A DNA stretch of 64,000 nt from NCBI GenBank assembly GCA_031286585.1, contig JAITUC010000038.1:248001-312000 (forward strand), written 5' to 3'. Of the stretch, positions 17,247 through 26,385 are shown piece after piece (the first letter of the stretch is position 1; every line of letters begins with the position of its first letter). The position numbers and the translations under genes were made by a program. This DNA is from Delftia acidovorans (lineage in GTDB: Bacteria; Pseudomonadota; Gammaproteobacteria; Burkholderiales; Burkholderiaceae_C). Below the pieces are notes generated by a model. The model saw only the letters and a list, made by a program, of their open reading frames with translations, did no database searches and was not told where the DNA came from.

Positions 17247-17542
17247 GGCGAGTTCTCCTGCCCAGGCCCGTTGTCATTGGCGGGTTCATCGAAGCTGGGC
17301 GGAATCGGCGGCAGGTCAGCGAGCGTCTGGTACTCACCGGGGCCGGCCTTGCCGGAGAGAAAGCGGCGCAGGTCGGCTTGGGCCACCTGCGCGCAGAACG
17401 CGCCGCCGTGCTCGCCCGCGCAGCATTGCGTGCGCAGCGCGTGCAGCCGGGACGGGTCGGCGGCCAGCGCATCCACCGAAGGCGGCCGGTCGCAGCTGGC
17501 CAGCAGGGACGCGAGAGCGAACAGGACGGGCGCGTTCTTCAT
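17243..17542 (-). CDS. small lipoprotein in the TrbK/entry-exclusion position
   Basis: The 99-residue protein has a lipoprotein signal with lipobox LLASC (Cys17). Its central part has paired cysteines and the pattern LRTQCCAGEHGGAFCAQV, like EexN/TrbK-type exclusion lipoproteins. It lies between trbJ and trbL, where trbK sits in RP4-like operons. A role in excluding transfer into cells that already hold the element is inferred from family and position. It overlaps trbL by four bases. Confidence 0.7.
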   Translation of the reverse strand: MKNAPVLFALASLLASCDRPPSVDALAADPSRLHALRTQCCAGEHGGAFCAQVAQADLRRFLSGKAGPGEYQTLADLPPIPPSFDEPANDNGPGQENSP

Positions 17543-17553
17543 GGCCGTCCCCC

Positions 17554-18309
17554 TCAGCGGTTGTAGAAATTGACGGGCTGCGGCGTGTACGGCGTGCCTT
17601 CACCCAGGAAGCGGCGCGTCACCTCGCGCCCGCGCTCCGTGGCCGCGGCCTGCCGCGCCAGCTCCAGCGAAGCGGCCCGGTCTTGTGTGATCTGGAGCCG
17701 CTGCGTCTGGATCGACTGCTTGGCTTGCAGGGCGAGCAACTGGTTCATGGCCTGCATCGCCTGCAACGCGCCTTCTGCCGACTGGCTCTTGCCCACGAGA
17801 TCGGCCAGCAAGCTTTCGTCGTCGCTAAGGTTCTGCGATGCCTGTGCCTGCATCTGCATGGTGGTCTGCAAGCCGTTGAGCGTGTTTTTCCAACGCTCCT
17901 GTGCATCGAGGTACATCTGATTGCCGCTCACCGTGGCGGCGTACTTCTCGGGATACAGGCGCGCAAACTCGCGGTCGATGCTCGTCACGTCGTAGGCCAG
18001 GCCCTTGGCCTGCGCGATAAGCCGCTGGGTGGTCGCCAGGTTCGCGCGCAACTGGCCCACCACGCTGGACGGCAGGCTTGCCAGGTTGCGGGCCTGGTTG
18101 ATGAGCATCTGCGCTTCGTTCTGGAGCTGGCGGATCTGGTTGTTGATCTGCTCCAAGGTGCGAACGGCGGTGAGCGTGTTCTGCACCAGATTGGTCGGGT
18201 CGAGCACGATGTCGCCGACGCCGAACAGCGCGTGCGCGGGCTGCACGATGCCGAAGGCGAGCACGCAGGCTGCGGTCAATGCGGCGAGCTTGGGGGTATG
18301 CAGTTTCAT
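17554..18309 (-). CDS. trbJ: conjugal transfer protein TrbJ (VirB5-like)
   Basis: The 251-residue secreted protein is a VirB5-type minor pilus component. The signal peptide is cleaved around AHA (residues 25-27). The mature part is mostly helical with many Gln and Ala residues and several candidate coiled coils (RTLEQINNQIRQLQNEAQ). The ATG at 18309 overlaps the trbE stop as ATGA. Confidence 0.92.
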   Translation of the reverse strand: MKLHTPKLAALTAACVLAFGIVQPAHALFGVGDIVLDPTNLVQNTLTAVRTLEQINNQIRQLQNEAQMLINQARNLASLPSSVVGQLRANLATTQRLIAQAKGLAYDVTSIDREFARLYPEKYAATVSGNQMYLDAQERWKNTLNGLQTTMQMQAQASQNLSDDESLLADLVGKSQSAEGALQAMQAMNQLLALQAKQSIQTQRLQITQDRAASLELARQAAATERGREVTRRFLGEGTPYTPQPVNFYNR

Positions 18310-20780
18310 GGCTGGTTCTCCTGTGAGTGGTTGGCGGTACGGACGGAGCCCGGCGCGAGGCCGGGGAATGAGGGCAGCAGGTCGGCCGCCCAATCGAGGC
18401 CGCGATGGCGCAGCCAGGCGGCTGCGAACGGGGAAGACGCTGCGGAGCTGGCATCGGCTGCGGCGAGCACCGCGTCCATGTCGCGCTGGTCTTGCGGCGT
18501 GGAAGCGCCCGCGAAGGCCAGCGTCGCCGGCCCCAGGTCAAGGTCGAACAGGCGGTTGCCGAGGCGGGATTGGTAGTAGTAGTCGCGTTTGGGCTGCGCG
18601 GTGGCGACGATCTCGATCTGGCGCGAATTCAGTCCGAAACCCTCGTAGATCGTGCGAATCTGCGGCTCGGTCGCCTGTGGGTTCGGCAGGAAGATGCGGC
18701 TGGCGCAGCTCTCGATGATTGCTGGCGCGATGCTCGAATCCTTGATGTCGGCCAGACTCTGCGTGGCGAAGATGACGCTGACGTTTTTCTTGCGCAGCGT
18801 CTTGAGCCACTGCCGGATGCGTGCGGCAAACACCGGGTCATCGAGAAACAGCCATGCCTCATCAAGGATCAGCAGCGTGGGTGCACCGTCAAAGCGTTCG
18901 TCGAAGCGCGCAAAGAGGTAGTGCAGCACGGCCATGACGGCGGCCTTGCTGTGCATCAGCTCCTCCATCTCGAAGCACTGCACGTCGGCCATGCCCAGCC
19001 GGTTGTGATCGGCGTCCAGCAGCTTGCCGTGCGCACCGCCGAGCACATACGGCGCGAGCGCCTGGCGCAGCGCATTGCTCTGCAACAGCACGGACAGCCC
19101 GGTCATTGTGCGCTGCTCCACCGGCGCACCGGCAAGGCTTTGCAGCGCCGACCAGATGGCCGCCTTCTCGTCCGGGCCGACCGCCACGCCCTCGTGCAGC
19201 AAGCGTCCTTCGATCCATTCCGCGGCCCAGGTGCGGTAGCCCTCGCGGTCGATGCGAGCAAGTGGCTGGAAGGCGATTTCGCCATCCGTGCCCAGGTCGT
19301 AGTGCTCGCCTCCCAGCCCGAGGATCGTGGCGCGCATCGAACGCCCCATGTCGAAGGCGAAGATGCACGAGCCGCGATAGCGGCGGAACTGCATCGCCAG
19401 CGTGGCGAGCAAGACCGACTTGCCCATGCCGGTCGGCCCCGCTACCAGCGTGTGGCCCACGTCGCCGATGTGCGTCACCAGCCGGAACGGCGTCGCGCCA
19501 TCGGTACGCGTGACGATCAGCGGCGGGCCGTCGAGGTGGTTGTTCTTCTCCGGCCCCGCCCATACCGCAGACAAGGGCATCAAGTGCGCCAAGTTCAGCG
19601 TCGAGACAATGGGCTGGCGCACGTTGGCATAGGCGTTACCCGGAATGGACGACAGCCACGCATCCACGGCGTTGAGCGTTTCGGGGATGGTGACGAAGCC
19701 GCGTCCCTGGATGACGCGCTGCACCATGCGCAGCTTCTCGTCGGCTGCGCCGGCGTCCTCGTCCATGACGGTGACGGCCGCCGTCAGGTAGCCGAAGGCC
19801 ACTTGATCGCTGCCCAGCTCCTGCAAGGCGACGTCCGCGTCGGCGGCCTTGTTGCTGGCGTCGGTATCCACCAGCGGCGACTCCTGCTGAAAGATCGTTT
19901 CGCGCAGCAGTGCGATGACGTTCTTGCGCTTGGCGAACCACTGGCGGCGCAGGCGGGCGAGTTCTTTTTCCGCCTCGGATTTGTCGAGGCACAGAAAGCG
20001 CGTACTCCAGCGGTACGCAAATCCCAGGCGGTTGAGGTCGTCCAGAATCCCCGGCCAGGTCGAGGTCGGGAAGCCCCGCACTGTCGCAATACGCAGGTGC
20101 TGGTCGCCCAGCATCGGCGCGAGGCCGCCGACCAGCGGGGCATCGGCCAGCAGCGCATCGAGGTGAAACGGCACTTCAGGTACGCCCACACGGTAGCGCC
20201 GCGTCGAGATAGCCGCGTGCAGGTAGGTCAGCGTCTGGCTGTCGTCCAGCCAAGCGATTTCCGGCATCACGCCGTCGAGCAGGTCAAAGACCCGTTCCGT
20301 TTCCGCCACGAAGGCGGTCAGGCGCTCGCGCCAGTCCACGCCTTCGGTGGGACGGTTCTCGTACAACATGCCCGCCGCGCGGGCGTGGGATTCCTCGGAC
20401 GGCAGGTACACCAGCGTCAGGTGATAGCCGCTCTCGAAATGGTTGCCCGATTCCTCGAACGCTGCCCGGCGTTCCTCGTCCACCAGCCACGACAGCGGCT
20501 CGGGAAACTCCGAGTGCGGATAGCCGGCGGCAGCGCGGCGCTCGGCTTCGATGAACAGCGCCCAGCCCGAGCCCATCCGGCGCAGCGCGTTGTTCAGCCG
20601 TGCGCTAGTGGCGATCAGTTCGCCTTGTGTGGCGCTGTCGAGGTCAGGCCCGCGGAATCGGGCCGTGCGCTGGAAACTGCCATCCTTGTTCAAGACGACA
20701 CCCGGCGCGACCAGCCCGGCCCAGGGCAGCCAGTCGGCCAGCAGCGCGGGCCGCTGGCGGTATTCGGCGAGGTTCAGCAT
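18306..20780 (-). CDS. trbE: conjugal transfer ATPase TrbE (VirB4-like)
   Basis: The 824-residue hexameric ATPase powers pilus assembly and substrate transfer. The N-terminal CagE/TrbE/VirB domain is followed by a Walker A motif GPTGMGKSVLLA at about 448-459 and a Walker B LLILDEAWLFLDD near 640. The length is normal for TrbE. It lies 12 bases after trbD and overlaps trbJ by four bases. An 1100-residue open frame on the opposite strand is a composition artefact. Confidence 0.96.
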   Translation of the reverse strand: MLNLAEYRQRPALLADWLPWAGLVAPGVVLNKDGSFQRTARFRGPDLDSATQGELIATSARLNNALRRMGSGWALFIEAERRAAAGYPHSEFPEPLSWLVDEERRAAFEESGNHFESGYHLTLVYLPSEESHARAAGMLYENRPTEGVDWRERLTAFVAETERVFDLLDGVMPEIAWLDDSQTLTYLHAAISTRRYRVGVPEVPFHLDALLADAPLVGGLAPMLGDQHLRIATVRGFPTSTWPGILDDLNRLGFAYRWSTRFLCLDKSEAEKELARLRRQWFAKRKNVIALLRETIFQQESPLVDTDASNKAADADVALQELGSDQVAFGYLTAAVTVMDEDAGAADEKLRMVQRVIQGRGFVTIPETLNAVDAWLSSIPGNAYANVRQPIVSTLNLAHLMPLSAVWAGPEKNNHLDGPPLIVTRTDGATPFRLVTHIGDVGHTLVAGPTGMGKSVLLATLAMQFRRYRGSCIFAFDMGRSMRATILGLGGEHYDLGTDGEIAFQPLARIDREGYRTWAAEWIEGRLLHEGVAVGPDEKAAIWSALQSLAGAPVEQRTMTGLSVLLQSNALRQALAPYVLGGAHGKLLDADHNRLGMADVQCFEMEELMHSKAAVMAVLHYLFARFDERFDGAPTLLILDEAWLFLDDPVFAARIRQWLKTLRKKNVSVIFATQSLADIKDSSIAPAIIESCASRIFLPNPQATEPQIRTIYEGFGLNSRQIEIVATAQPKRDYYYQSRLGNRLFDLDLGPATLAFAGASTPQDQRDMDAVLAAADASSAASSPFAAAWLRHRGLDWAADLLPSFPGLAPGSVRTANHSQENQP

Positions 20781-20792
20781 GGCGGCGTCCCC

Positions 20793-21065
20793 TCACACGT
20801 CCAACAATGGGCGGTGCTTGATATGCCGAGCGAACACGGCCATGAACTGCGGGTCAAGGCGCGCACCCCAGACCGCCAGCGCATGGCCGACGATCCAGAG
20901 CACGACGCCGGGAATCCACAGTTGCAGGCCCAGCCCAACAGCGGCGGCCAGCGTGCCGTTGGCGATCGCCACGGTGCGCGGCGCGCCGCCCATCAAGATC
21001 GGCTCGGTCAGCGAGCGATGCAGCGGCACCTCGAACCCGGCCGCGAAGGTGTCAGGCCCGCTCAT
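20793..21065 (-). CDS. trbD: conjugal transfer protein TrbD (VirB3-like)
   Basis: The 90-residue inner-membrane protein has two hydrophobic segments (about 34-66). VirB3-type proteins work with the VirB4 ATPase encoded next. The ATG at 21065 overlaps the trbC stop (ATGA). The N-terminal FEVPLHRSLTEPILMGGAPR is typical of TrbD. Confidence 0.92.
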   Translation of the reverse strand: MSGPDTFAAGFEVPLHRSLTEPILMGGAPRTVAIANGTLAAAVGLGLQLWIPGVVLWIVGHALAVWGARLDPQFMAVFARHIKHRPLLDV

Positions 21066-21439
21066 ACGACAGCTCCGCCGGAGAAGCTGAAGAACGACAG
21101 GAAGAACGAGGATGCGGCGAAGGCGATGCTCAGGCCGAACACGATCTGGATCAGCTTGCGAAAGCCGCCCGATGTGTCGCCGAAGGCCAGCGCGAGGCCC
21201 GTGGCGATGATGATGATGACGGCCACGATGCGCGCTACCGGCCCTTGGATCGACTCCAAGATCGACTGCAACGGGCCTTCCCACGGCATCGAGGAGCCGG
21301 CGGCCTGCGCCGTGCCGGCCAGGAACAGCAGCAGCCCTTGCGCTGCAGGGCGGCCCAGGCTGTGCAGCCGCGACAGCGTGGGCAGGCGCAAAGCCGGATT
21401 TGCAGAAAAACGGAAAGCAGGAACGATCATCTGCGTCAT
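21062..21439 (-). CDS. trbC: conjugal pilin TrbC (VirB2-like)
   Basis: The 125-residue prepilin has a long leader ending near AGTAQA (about residue 46). Two hydrophobic helices joined by a short polar loop follow, as in VirB2/TrbC pilins. In RP4 the product is cyclised by the TraF peptidase; a TraF homologue is encoded at 42927-43526. It overlaps trbB upstream and trbD downstream. Confidence 0.92.
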   Translation of the reverse strand: MTQMIVPAFRFSANPALRLPTLSRLHSLGRPAAQGLLLFLAGTAQAAGSSMPWEGPLQSILESIQGPVARIVAVIIIIATGLALAFGDTSGGFRKLIQIVFGLSIAFAASSFFLSFFSFSGGAVV

Positions 21440-22488
21440 GGCAGTTCTCCAGGTTGGTCAGGGGACGGGGAAATCGCCGCAGCGGGTGCGGCATCGGGAA
21501 GTGGCGGCAGCTCGGGAAACGGCGCTTCCAGCGCGTCCGCCAGTTGGTAGCCCACGCCGTCAAAGCCGACGACGCGGGCGATGCTCTCGATGCGGCGCTT
21601 GCGTCCGCGTCCGGCGATGTGGATCACCACGTTGACCGCCTCGGCGATCAGCGCACGCGGCGGGTTCACCGCCACTTCGAGAATCAGTTGCTCCAGGCGC
21701 AGCAGTGCACCGAGCGCGGAGCCGGCGTGGATCGTGGCGATGCCGCCGGGGTGGCCGGTGCCCCACACCTTGATGAGATCCAGCGCCTCGGCGCCGCGCA
21801 CCTCGCCGACCACGACGCGATCCGGCCGCAGGCGCATGGACGAGCGCACCAGCTCGGTCATCGACACCACGCCAGCGCGCGTGCGCAGCGGTACGTGGTC
21901 GCGGGCCGCGCATTGCAGTTCCACCGTGTCTTCGAGCACCAGCACGCGGTCGCCGGTGGCGGCGATTTCGGCGAGCAAGGCATTGGCGAGCGTGGTCTTG
22001 CCGCTACTGGTGGCCCCGGCGATCAGGACGTTCTGGCGCTCGCGCACAGCGCGCACCAGAAAGCCCGCCTGGGCGGTGGTCATCATTCCGTCCACGACGT
22101 ACCGCTCCAGCGGGATCACGCCGATGGCCCGCTTGCGCAGCGCGAAGGCCGGCCCCGGCGCGGCGGGCGGCAAGATGCCCTCGAAGCGTTCGCCGGTTTC
22201 GGGCAGCTCGGCCGATAGCAGCGGCTGGCCGCGATGGACTTCTGCACCGACGTGGGCCGCGACCAGGCGGATGATTCGCTCGCCATCTGCCTCGGGCATC
22301 TCCACGCCCATCGGCGCGCGCCCCGAGGACAGGCGATCCACCCAGAGGGTGCGATCCGGGTTGAGCATGATTTCCACCACGTCCGGGTCTTCGAGCGCAG
22401 CGGCGATCAACGGCCCCATCGCCGTGCGCAGCATCTGGATGCGCCGGTCGAGCGCGGCGGTGGTCATGGATTGGGGAACGGCGCTCAT
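21436..22488 (-). CDS. trbB: conjugal transfer ATPase TrbB (VirB11-like)
   Basis: The 350-residue traffic ATPase sits at the base of the secretion channel. Walker A is GATSSGKT (158-165). The Asp and His boxes are in the region VVVGEVRGAEALDLIKVWGTGHPGG. It overlaps the preceding CopG-like gene and trbC by four bases each, so it begins the strictly coupled trb chain. Confidence 0.95.
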   Translation of the reverse strand: MSAVPQSMTTAALDRRIQMLRTAMGPLIAAALEDPDVVEIMLNPDRTLWVDRLSSGRAPMGVEMPEADGERIIRLVAAHVGAEVHRGQPLLSAELPETGERFEGILPPAAPGPAFALRKRAIGVIPLERYVVDGMMTTAQAGFLVRAVRERQNVLIAGATSSGKTTLANALLAEIAATGDRVLVLEDTVELQCAARDHVPLRTRAGVVSMTELVRSSMRLRPDRVVVGEVRGAEALDLIKVWGTGHPGGIATIHAGSALGALLRLEQLILEVAVNPPRALIAEAVNVVIHIAGRGRKRRIESIARVVGFDGVGYQLADALEAPFPELPPLPDAAPAAAISPSPDQPGELP

Positions 22489-22949
22489 GACACACGCTCC
22501 TGCGTTTCGGCCCGTACCGCCGCATCCGCCATGGTCGTGATGTCGGGATGCAACTCCTCCACCACGTCACGCACCAGGCTGCGTCCGCGCAGCAGGTGGC
22601 GGCCAAGCTGCTCGGTGAACTGCTCGAAGCGCGCCTTGCCCTGGGCGCGGGCCGCGTCTTGGTGCGCCTCGGGAATCGGCGTGCTGACCGTGAGGTAATA
22701 GCGGATGAATAGCGCCAGCGTTTCGATGGCGATGTTCTGGTCGCGCTCGATGCGTTCGGCCTGGCGCGACAGGCGATCCAGCCGCTTGGCGATGGCCGCC
22801 TCGCGCTGGTCGGCCGCATCGGGCGACAGCCACGATGCGAGCGCCGCTGCGACGATGGATGACTTGGACACGCCTTTCTTGGCGGCCAGTTCATCGAGCC
22901 GCTGGGCGTGCTCGGGCTGGATAAAGAGATTCAGGCGGTAGTGGCTCAT
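22485..22949 (-). CDS. CopG/ribbon-helix-helix protein between traG and trbB
   Basis: The 154-residue protein has an N-terminal MetJ/Arc-type pattern: LNLFIQPEHAQRLDELAAKKGVSKSSIVAAALASWL, a beta strand and two helices. A helical C-terminal half may be a dimerisation or effector domain. It sits at a constant place in Tn4371-type elements and probably represses the trb operon or assists the coupling protein. It overlaps traG by four bases and trbB by four bases. Confidence 0.8.
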   Translation of the reverse strand: MSHYRLNLFIQPEHAQRLDELAAKKGVSKSSIVAAALASWLSPDAADQREAAIAKRLDRLSRQAERIERDQNIAIETLALFIRYYLTVSTPIPEAHQDAARAQGKARFEQFTEQLGRHLLRGRSLVRDVVEELHPDITTMADAAVRAETQERVS

Positions 22950-24955
22950 AGCTCGATTCCGTCGTTGGGGTCGAGGGATGCCAGCCGGGCCGTGCGCTGC
23001 ATGGCCGGATCAAGCTGGCGAGGAAGGGGAAGCGGCAGGTCGTCGTCATCGAGCAGGCCGAGGTCGGCAGTGCTGGTGGCCAAATCGGGGTCGTAGGCGA
23101 CGGTTTCGGAAAGCTCGGGCTGGCGGCGTGGGCCGCCGTCGTCGGCGCTGCCGATGCCCTCGACGGCTTCGGTAGCCGGGGCGGCTGGAACAGCGGGAAT
23201 CGCCAGGCCACTCCAATCGTCAGCGCGTGCCGGAGGAACATCGGCATAGCGCCCGGCAGCCAGCACAGGCGGCTTCAGCACGCGGCGCTTGAAATTGGTG
23301 TCCGCGTAATAGCGCAACTTCTTGGCCTTGATCGGTGCCACGCTGGATACCATCACCACGGCCTCGTCGGTCGGTAGCTGCATCACCTCGCCCGGCGTGA
23401 GCAGCGGGCGGGCCGTCTCCTGGCGCGACACCATGAGGTGCCCCAGCCACGGCGCGAGCCGGTGGCCGGCGTAGTTGCGCTGCGCGCGCAGCTCGGTGGC
23501 GGTGCCGAGGGTTTCGGAGATGCGCTTGGCCGTGCGCTCGTCGTTCGTGGCGAACGTCACCCGGACATGGCAGTTGTCCAGAATCGAGTGGTTCTGCCCA
23601 TACGCCTTGTCGATCTGGTTCAGGCTTTGCGCGATGAGGAAACTGCGGATGCCGTAGCCCGCCATGAAGGCCAAGGCCGTCTCGAAGAAATCCAGGCGCC
23701 CCAGGGCCGGGAACTCATCGAGCATCAGCAGTAGCTTGTGACGGCGCTCGATGCCGTCGGAGCCGTCCAGCGATTCGGTGAGGCGCCGCCCGATCTGGTT
23801 GAGGATCAGACGGATCAGCGGCTTGGTGCGCGAAATATCCGAGGGCGGCACCACCAGGTACAACGACACCGGATGTTCGGCGGCGATCAGGTCGGCGATG
23901 CGCCAATCGCAGCGCGACGTGACTTCGGCTACCGTCGGGTCGCGGTACAGGCCAAGGAACGACATGGCCGTGGACAGCACGCCCGAGCGTTCGTTGTCGG
24001 ATTTGTTCAGGACTTCACGCGCAGCCGAGGCGACGACCGGATGCGGGCCACCACCTTCCACACTCACCAGATGCCGCGTGGTCATCATCCGGTGCAGCGT
24101 CACCTCGAACGGGCAAGCCGGATCACTGAGGAAGTTCGCTACGCCGCGCAGCGTCTTGTCTTCGCCTGCGTACAGCACATGCAGGATGGCGCCGACCAGC
24201 AGCGCGTGCGAAGTCTTCTCCCAATGGTTGCGGCGTTCGAGCGCGCCTTCGGGATCGACCAGGATGTCCGCGATGTTCTGTACGTCGCGCACCTCGTGCG
24301 CGCCGCGTCGAACTTCCAGTAGCGGGTTGTAGGCCGCCGACTTCGCATCCGTCGGGTTGAACAGCAGGCAGTGCGAGAAGCGCGAGCGCCAGCCGGCAGT
24401 GATCTGCCAGTTTTCGCCCTTGATGTCGTGGACGACGGCGGACGCCGGCCAGCTCAACAGCGTCGGCACCACCAGGCCGACGCCCTTGCCGGAGCGCGTC
24501 GGCGCGAAGGTCAGGACGTGTTCCGGGCCTTCGTGCCGCAAGTACTGGCCGTGGTGTTGGCCAAGGAAGACGCCCGCCGGGCTCGATAACCCAGCCTTGC
24601 GAATGTCATCCGCGTTCGCCCAGCGTGCCGAGCCGTAGGTGGTGACGAGGCGTGATTGGCGCGAACGCCAGATCGACATGCCGATGGCGACCAGCACGGC
24701 GACAAGGCCGCTGCCACCGGCAATCGCACCACCGATGTCAAAAACACGGGGCGCGTAGGCGTCGAAGAAGAACCACCACTCGAACAGCCGCCACGGGTGG
24801 TAGACCGGCGTGCCCAGGAAATCGAACCAGGGCGAGCCAAGGCGTACTTGATAGCCAAGGGCTGCTGCCGTCCATTGTGTGGCTGCCCACACGCCGGCGA
24901 TCACGATGCCGAATACAACGGCAATCTGACCGAACAGCACGTTCGTCCCTTGCAT
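22946..24955 (-). CDS. traG: conjugal coupling protein TraG (VirD4-like)
   Basis: The 669-residue type IV coupling protein brings the relaxase-DNA complex to the secretion channel. Two N-terminal membrane helices (about 10-30 and 75-95) precede the ATPase domain. Walker A is APTRSGKGVG (151-160), with a Walker B around LLLMLDEFPALGR. The ATG at 24955 was preferred because residues encoded further upstream are not conserved-looking. The acidic C-terminal tail overlaps the CopG-like gene. Confidence 0.95.
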   Translation of the reverse strand: MQGTNVLFGQIAVVFGIVIAGVWAATQWTAAALGYQVRLGSPWFDFLGTPVYHPWRLFEWWFFFDAYAPRVFDIGGAIAGGSGLVAVLVAIGMSIWRSRQSRLVTTYGSARWANADDIRKAGLSSPAGVFLGQHHGQYLRHEGPEHVLTFAPTRSGKGVGLVVPTLLSWPASAVVHDIKGENWQITAGWRSRFSHCLLFNPTDAKSAAYNPLLEVRRGAHEVRDVQNIADILVDPEGALERRNHWEKTSHALLVGAILHVLYAGEDKTLRGVANFLSDPACPFEVTLHRMMTTRHLVSVEGGGPHPVVASAAREVLNKSDNERSGVLSTAMSFLGLYRDPTVAEVTSRCDWRIADLIAAEHPVSLYLVVPPSDISRTKPLIRLILNQIGRRLTESLDGSDGIERRHKLLLMLDEFPALGRLDFFETALAFMAGYGIRSFLIAQSLNQIDKAYGQNHSILDNCHVRVTFATNDERTAKRISETLGTATELRAQRNYAGHRLAPWLGHLMVSRQETARPLLTPGEVMQLPTDEAVVMVSSVAPIKAKKLRYYADTNFKRRVLKPPVLAAGRYADVPPARADDWSGLAIPAVPAAPATEAVEGIGSADDGGPRRQPELSETVAYDPDLATSTADLGLLDDDDLPLPLPRQLDPAMQRTARLASLDPNDGIEL

Positions 24956-25086
24956 GACCTTGCCTCCAATCACGGCACACGGAGGTGCCGCAGCACGGAG
25001 GATCAAGGCGCGTGCGCAGGCCGGTCAAAGGCCGTTATGGCGGTAATTCAGGCTGAAAAGGCCAGATTTCTTGCAGGGGCGAAGAC

Positions 25087-25114
25087 AATAAAAACGCCGC
25101 GAACGCGGGCGCGT
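25087..25114 (-). terminator. possible terminator between the exclusion lipoprotein gene and traG
   Basis: On the minus strand a GC-rich imperfect stem (25094-25114, built on CCGCG/CGCGG) is followed by TTTTTATTG. It lies 60 bases after the lipoprotein stop and may separate traR-region transcription from traG. Confidence 0.45.
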
Positions 25115-25172
25115 TGTGGCGTATGGAGGTAATAGTGAGAGCTTCGTCGCAGCGATACGACAGCAGCGGACG

Positions 25173-25403
25173 TTACTTCGTCTTTTGCTCCGGCCGATCA
25201 CCGAAGAAGCGTCGGTTGGCGGCTTCGGCCGCGCGCACGCAGAGTTCATCACTGACCTTTGCGCGATCCTCCTTGCATTGGCGCTGGAGTTCCTTGATGC
25301 GGTCGGGATGGGCCACAAGGTAGTCCACGGTTTCCGAAGGTTGGGATTGGCCACATGCGGTCAGCGTGGCGGTCATCATCATCAGCGGCAGCACTTTGTT
25401 CAT
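25173..25403 (-). CDS. EexN-like entry-exclusion lipoprotein
   Basis: The 76-residue protein has a lipobox LTAC (Cys17) after a short hydrophobic signal. It matches the EexN pattern VDYLVAHPDRIKELQRQC...LCVRAAEAANRRFFG with two conserved cysteines. Such lipoproteins block redundant conjugative entry; this is family knowledge and not shown here. It lies 13 bases downstream of the LysR gene and may share its transcript. It is the second small lipoprotein of this general kind in the element. Confidence 0.75.
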   Translation of the reverse strand: MNKVLPLMMMTATLTACGQSQPSETVDYLVAHPDRIKELQRQCKEDRAKVSDELCVRAAEAANRRFFGDRPEQKTK

Positions 25404-25416
25404 GGTTCCAGTCCTT

Positions 25417-26343
25417 TCATCGGGTAGGAGGAGATCCTTCGCCGGTGTTCAGGTGATCCGCTGAATCAATGAAGGTCACTCGTTCGATGAACCGGGCCAG
25501 CATCTGAGAAGGCTCCGCATCACGGCACAGCAGATAGGTACTCAGCATTGGCGGCTTGCCCGCCAACGGACGACCTACGATGCCTAACTCTCGGCAGGAT
25601 GCTATATGCGCCGTGCCTGCCAGGCCCAAAGCCAGACCGGCAGATACCAAAGCCATCATCACGTCAAAGGTCGCTACGCGCTGGACTATCAATGGCTCCT
25701 GATTGAGTTTGCGGAGGAAACGATCGACTTGGCGAGCATGGCCTTCGCACACCGCGGGGTCGCCGAGCACCAACGGGTGACGTAGTACCTCTTCCGGCGG
25801 GACACGCTTATGGGCAAGTAGCGAATGGCGAGCAGGCACCGCTACCATCAGTTCATCCTCCCAAGCAGGTGTGACCAAGATACCGTCGCCTCCATCCTCT
25901 GCCATCGAAAAACCTGCGTCATACAGATCTTCATGCAAACCCTTGATCTGCTGCCCGAGCGGCACCTCAAACAGACGTATCTCAACTTCGGGGTCCTCTT
26001 CACGGCATCGCGCCAGCAAAGTTGACAACCGTGCGGGTGTTACCCCATCAGACACGGCAATGCGTAACTGGCCGAAAAATCCGTTGGCGGCCGACTTGAC
26101 GCCATCACGGGCCTGATCCAACGCGGTAAAAATGCGCGGGACATGCTCCAGAAGCTGTCGCCCGGCACGGGTTAGTTGAGTGTTTCGGGTAGTACGAATG
26201 AATAAACGAACACCAAGCTCCTCTTCCAATTCTTTGATAGTGCGTGAAAGTGGAGATTGGTCGATATGTAGCCGTTCAGCGGCGCGAGCGAAATGAAGCT
26301 CCTCCGCAACGATGAGAAAACAGCGAAGATGTCGAAGCTCCAT
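25417..26343 (-). CDS. traR: LysR-type regulator in the traR position
   Basis: The 308-residue protein has an N-terminal winged helix (ELRHLRCFLIVAEELHFARAAERL, then QSPLSRTIKELEEELGVRLF) and a C-terminal LysR effector-binding domain. In Tn4371-type elements a LysR gene called traR lies at this place beside traG. I infer that it controls transfer genes, possibly in response to a small molecule. The ATG at 26343 is preceded by GGAG at good spacing, better than a GTG nine bases upstream. A TAATTC-N3-AATTT element just upstream might be an autoregulatory T-N11-A site. Base composition is slightly lower in GC than that of the trb genes. Confidence 0.82.
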   Translation of the reverse strand: MELRHLRCFLIVAEELHFARAAERLHIDQSPLSRTIKELEEELGVRLFIRTTRNTQLTRAGRQLLEHVPRIFTALDQARDGVKSAANGFFGQLRIAVSDGVTPARLSTLLARCREEDPEVEIRLFEVPLGQQIKGLHEDLYDAGFSMAEDGGDGILVTPAWEDELMVAVPARHSLLAHKRVPPEEVLRHPLVLGDPAVCEGHARQVDRFLRKLNQEPLIVQRVATFDVMMALVSAGLALGLAGTAHIASCRELGIVGRPLAGKPPMLSTYLLCRDAEPSQMLARFIERVTFIDSADHLNTGEGSPPTR

Positions 26344-26385
26344 TGTGCTCACTCCACTTTAATTCGTCTAATTTCATTTGCGCGG

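Noticed and set aside
18405..21635. A 1076-codon open frame on the plus strand opposite trbE and its neighbours
   Set aside because: It is antisense to well-supported trb genes. Its translation is low-complexity (His, Gln, Arg, Ala) with no domain, as expected in GC-rich DNA.
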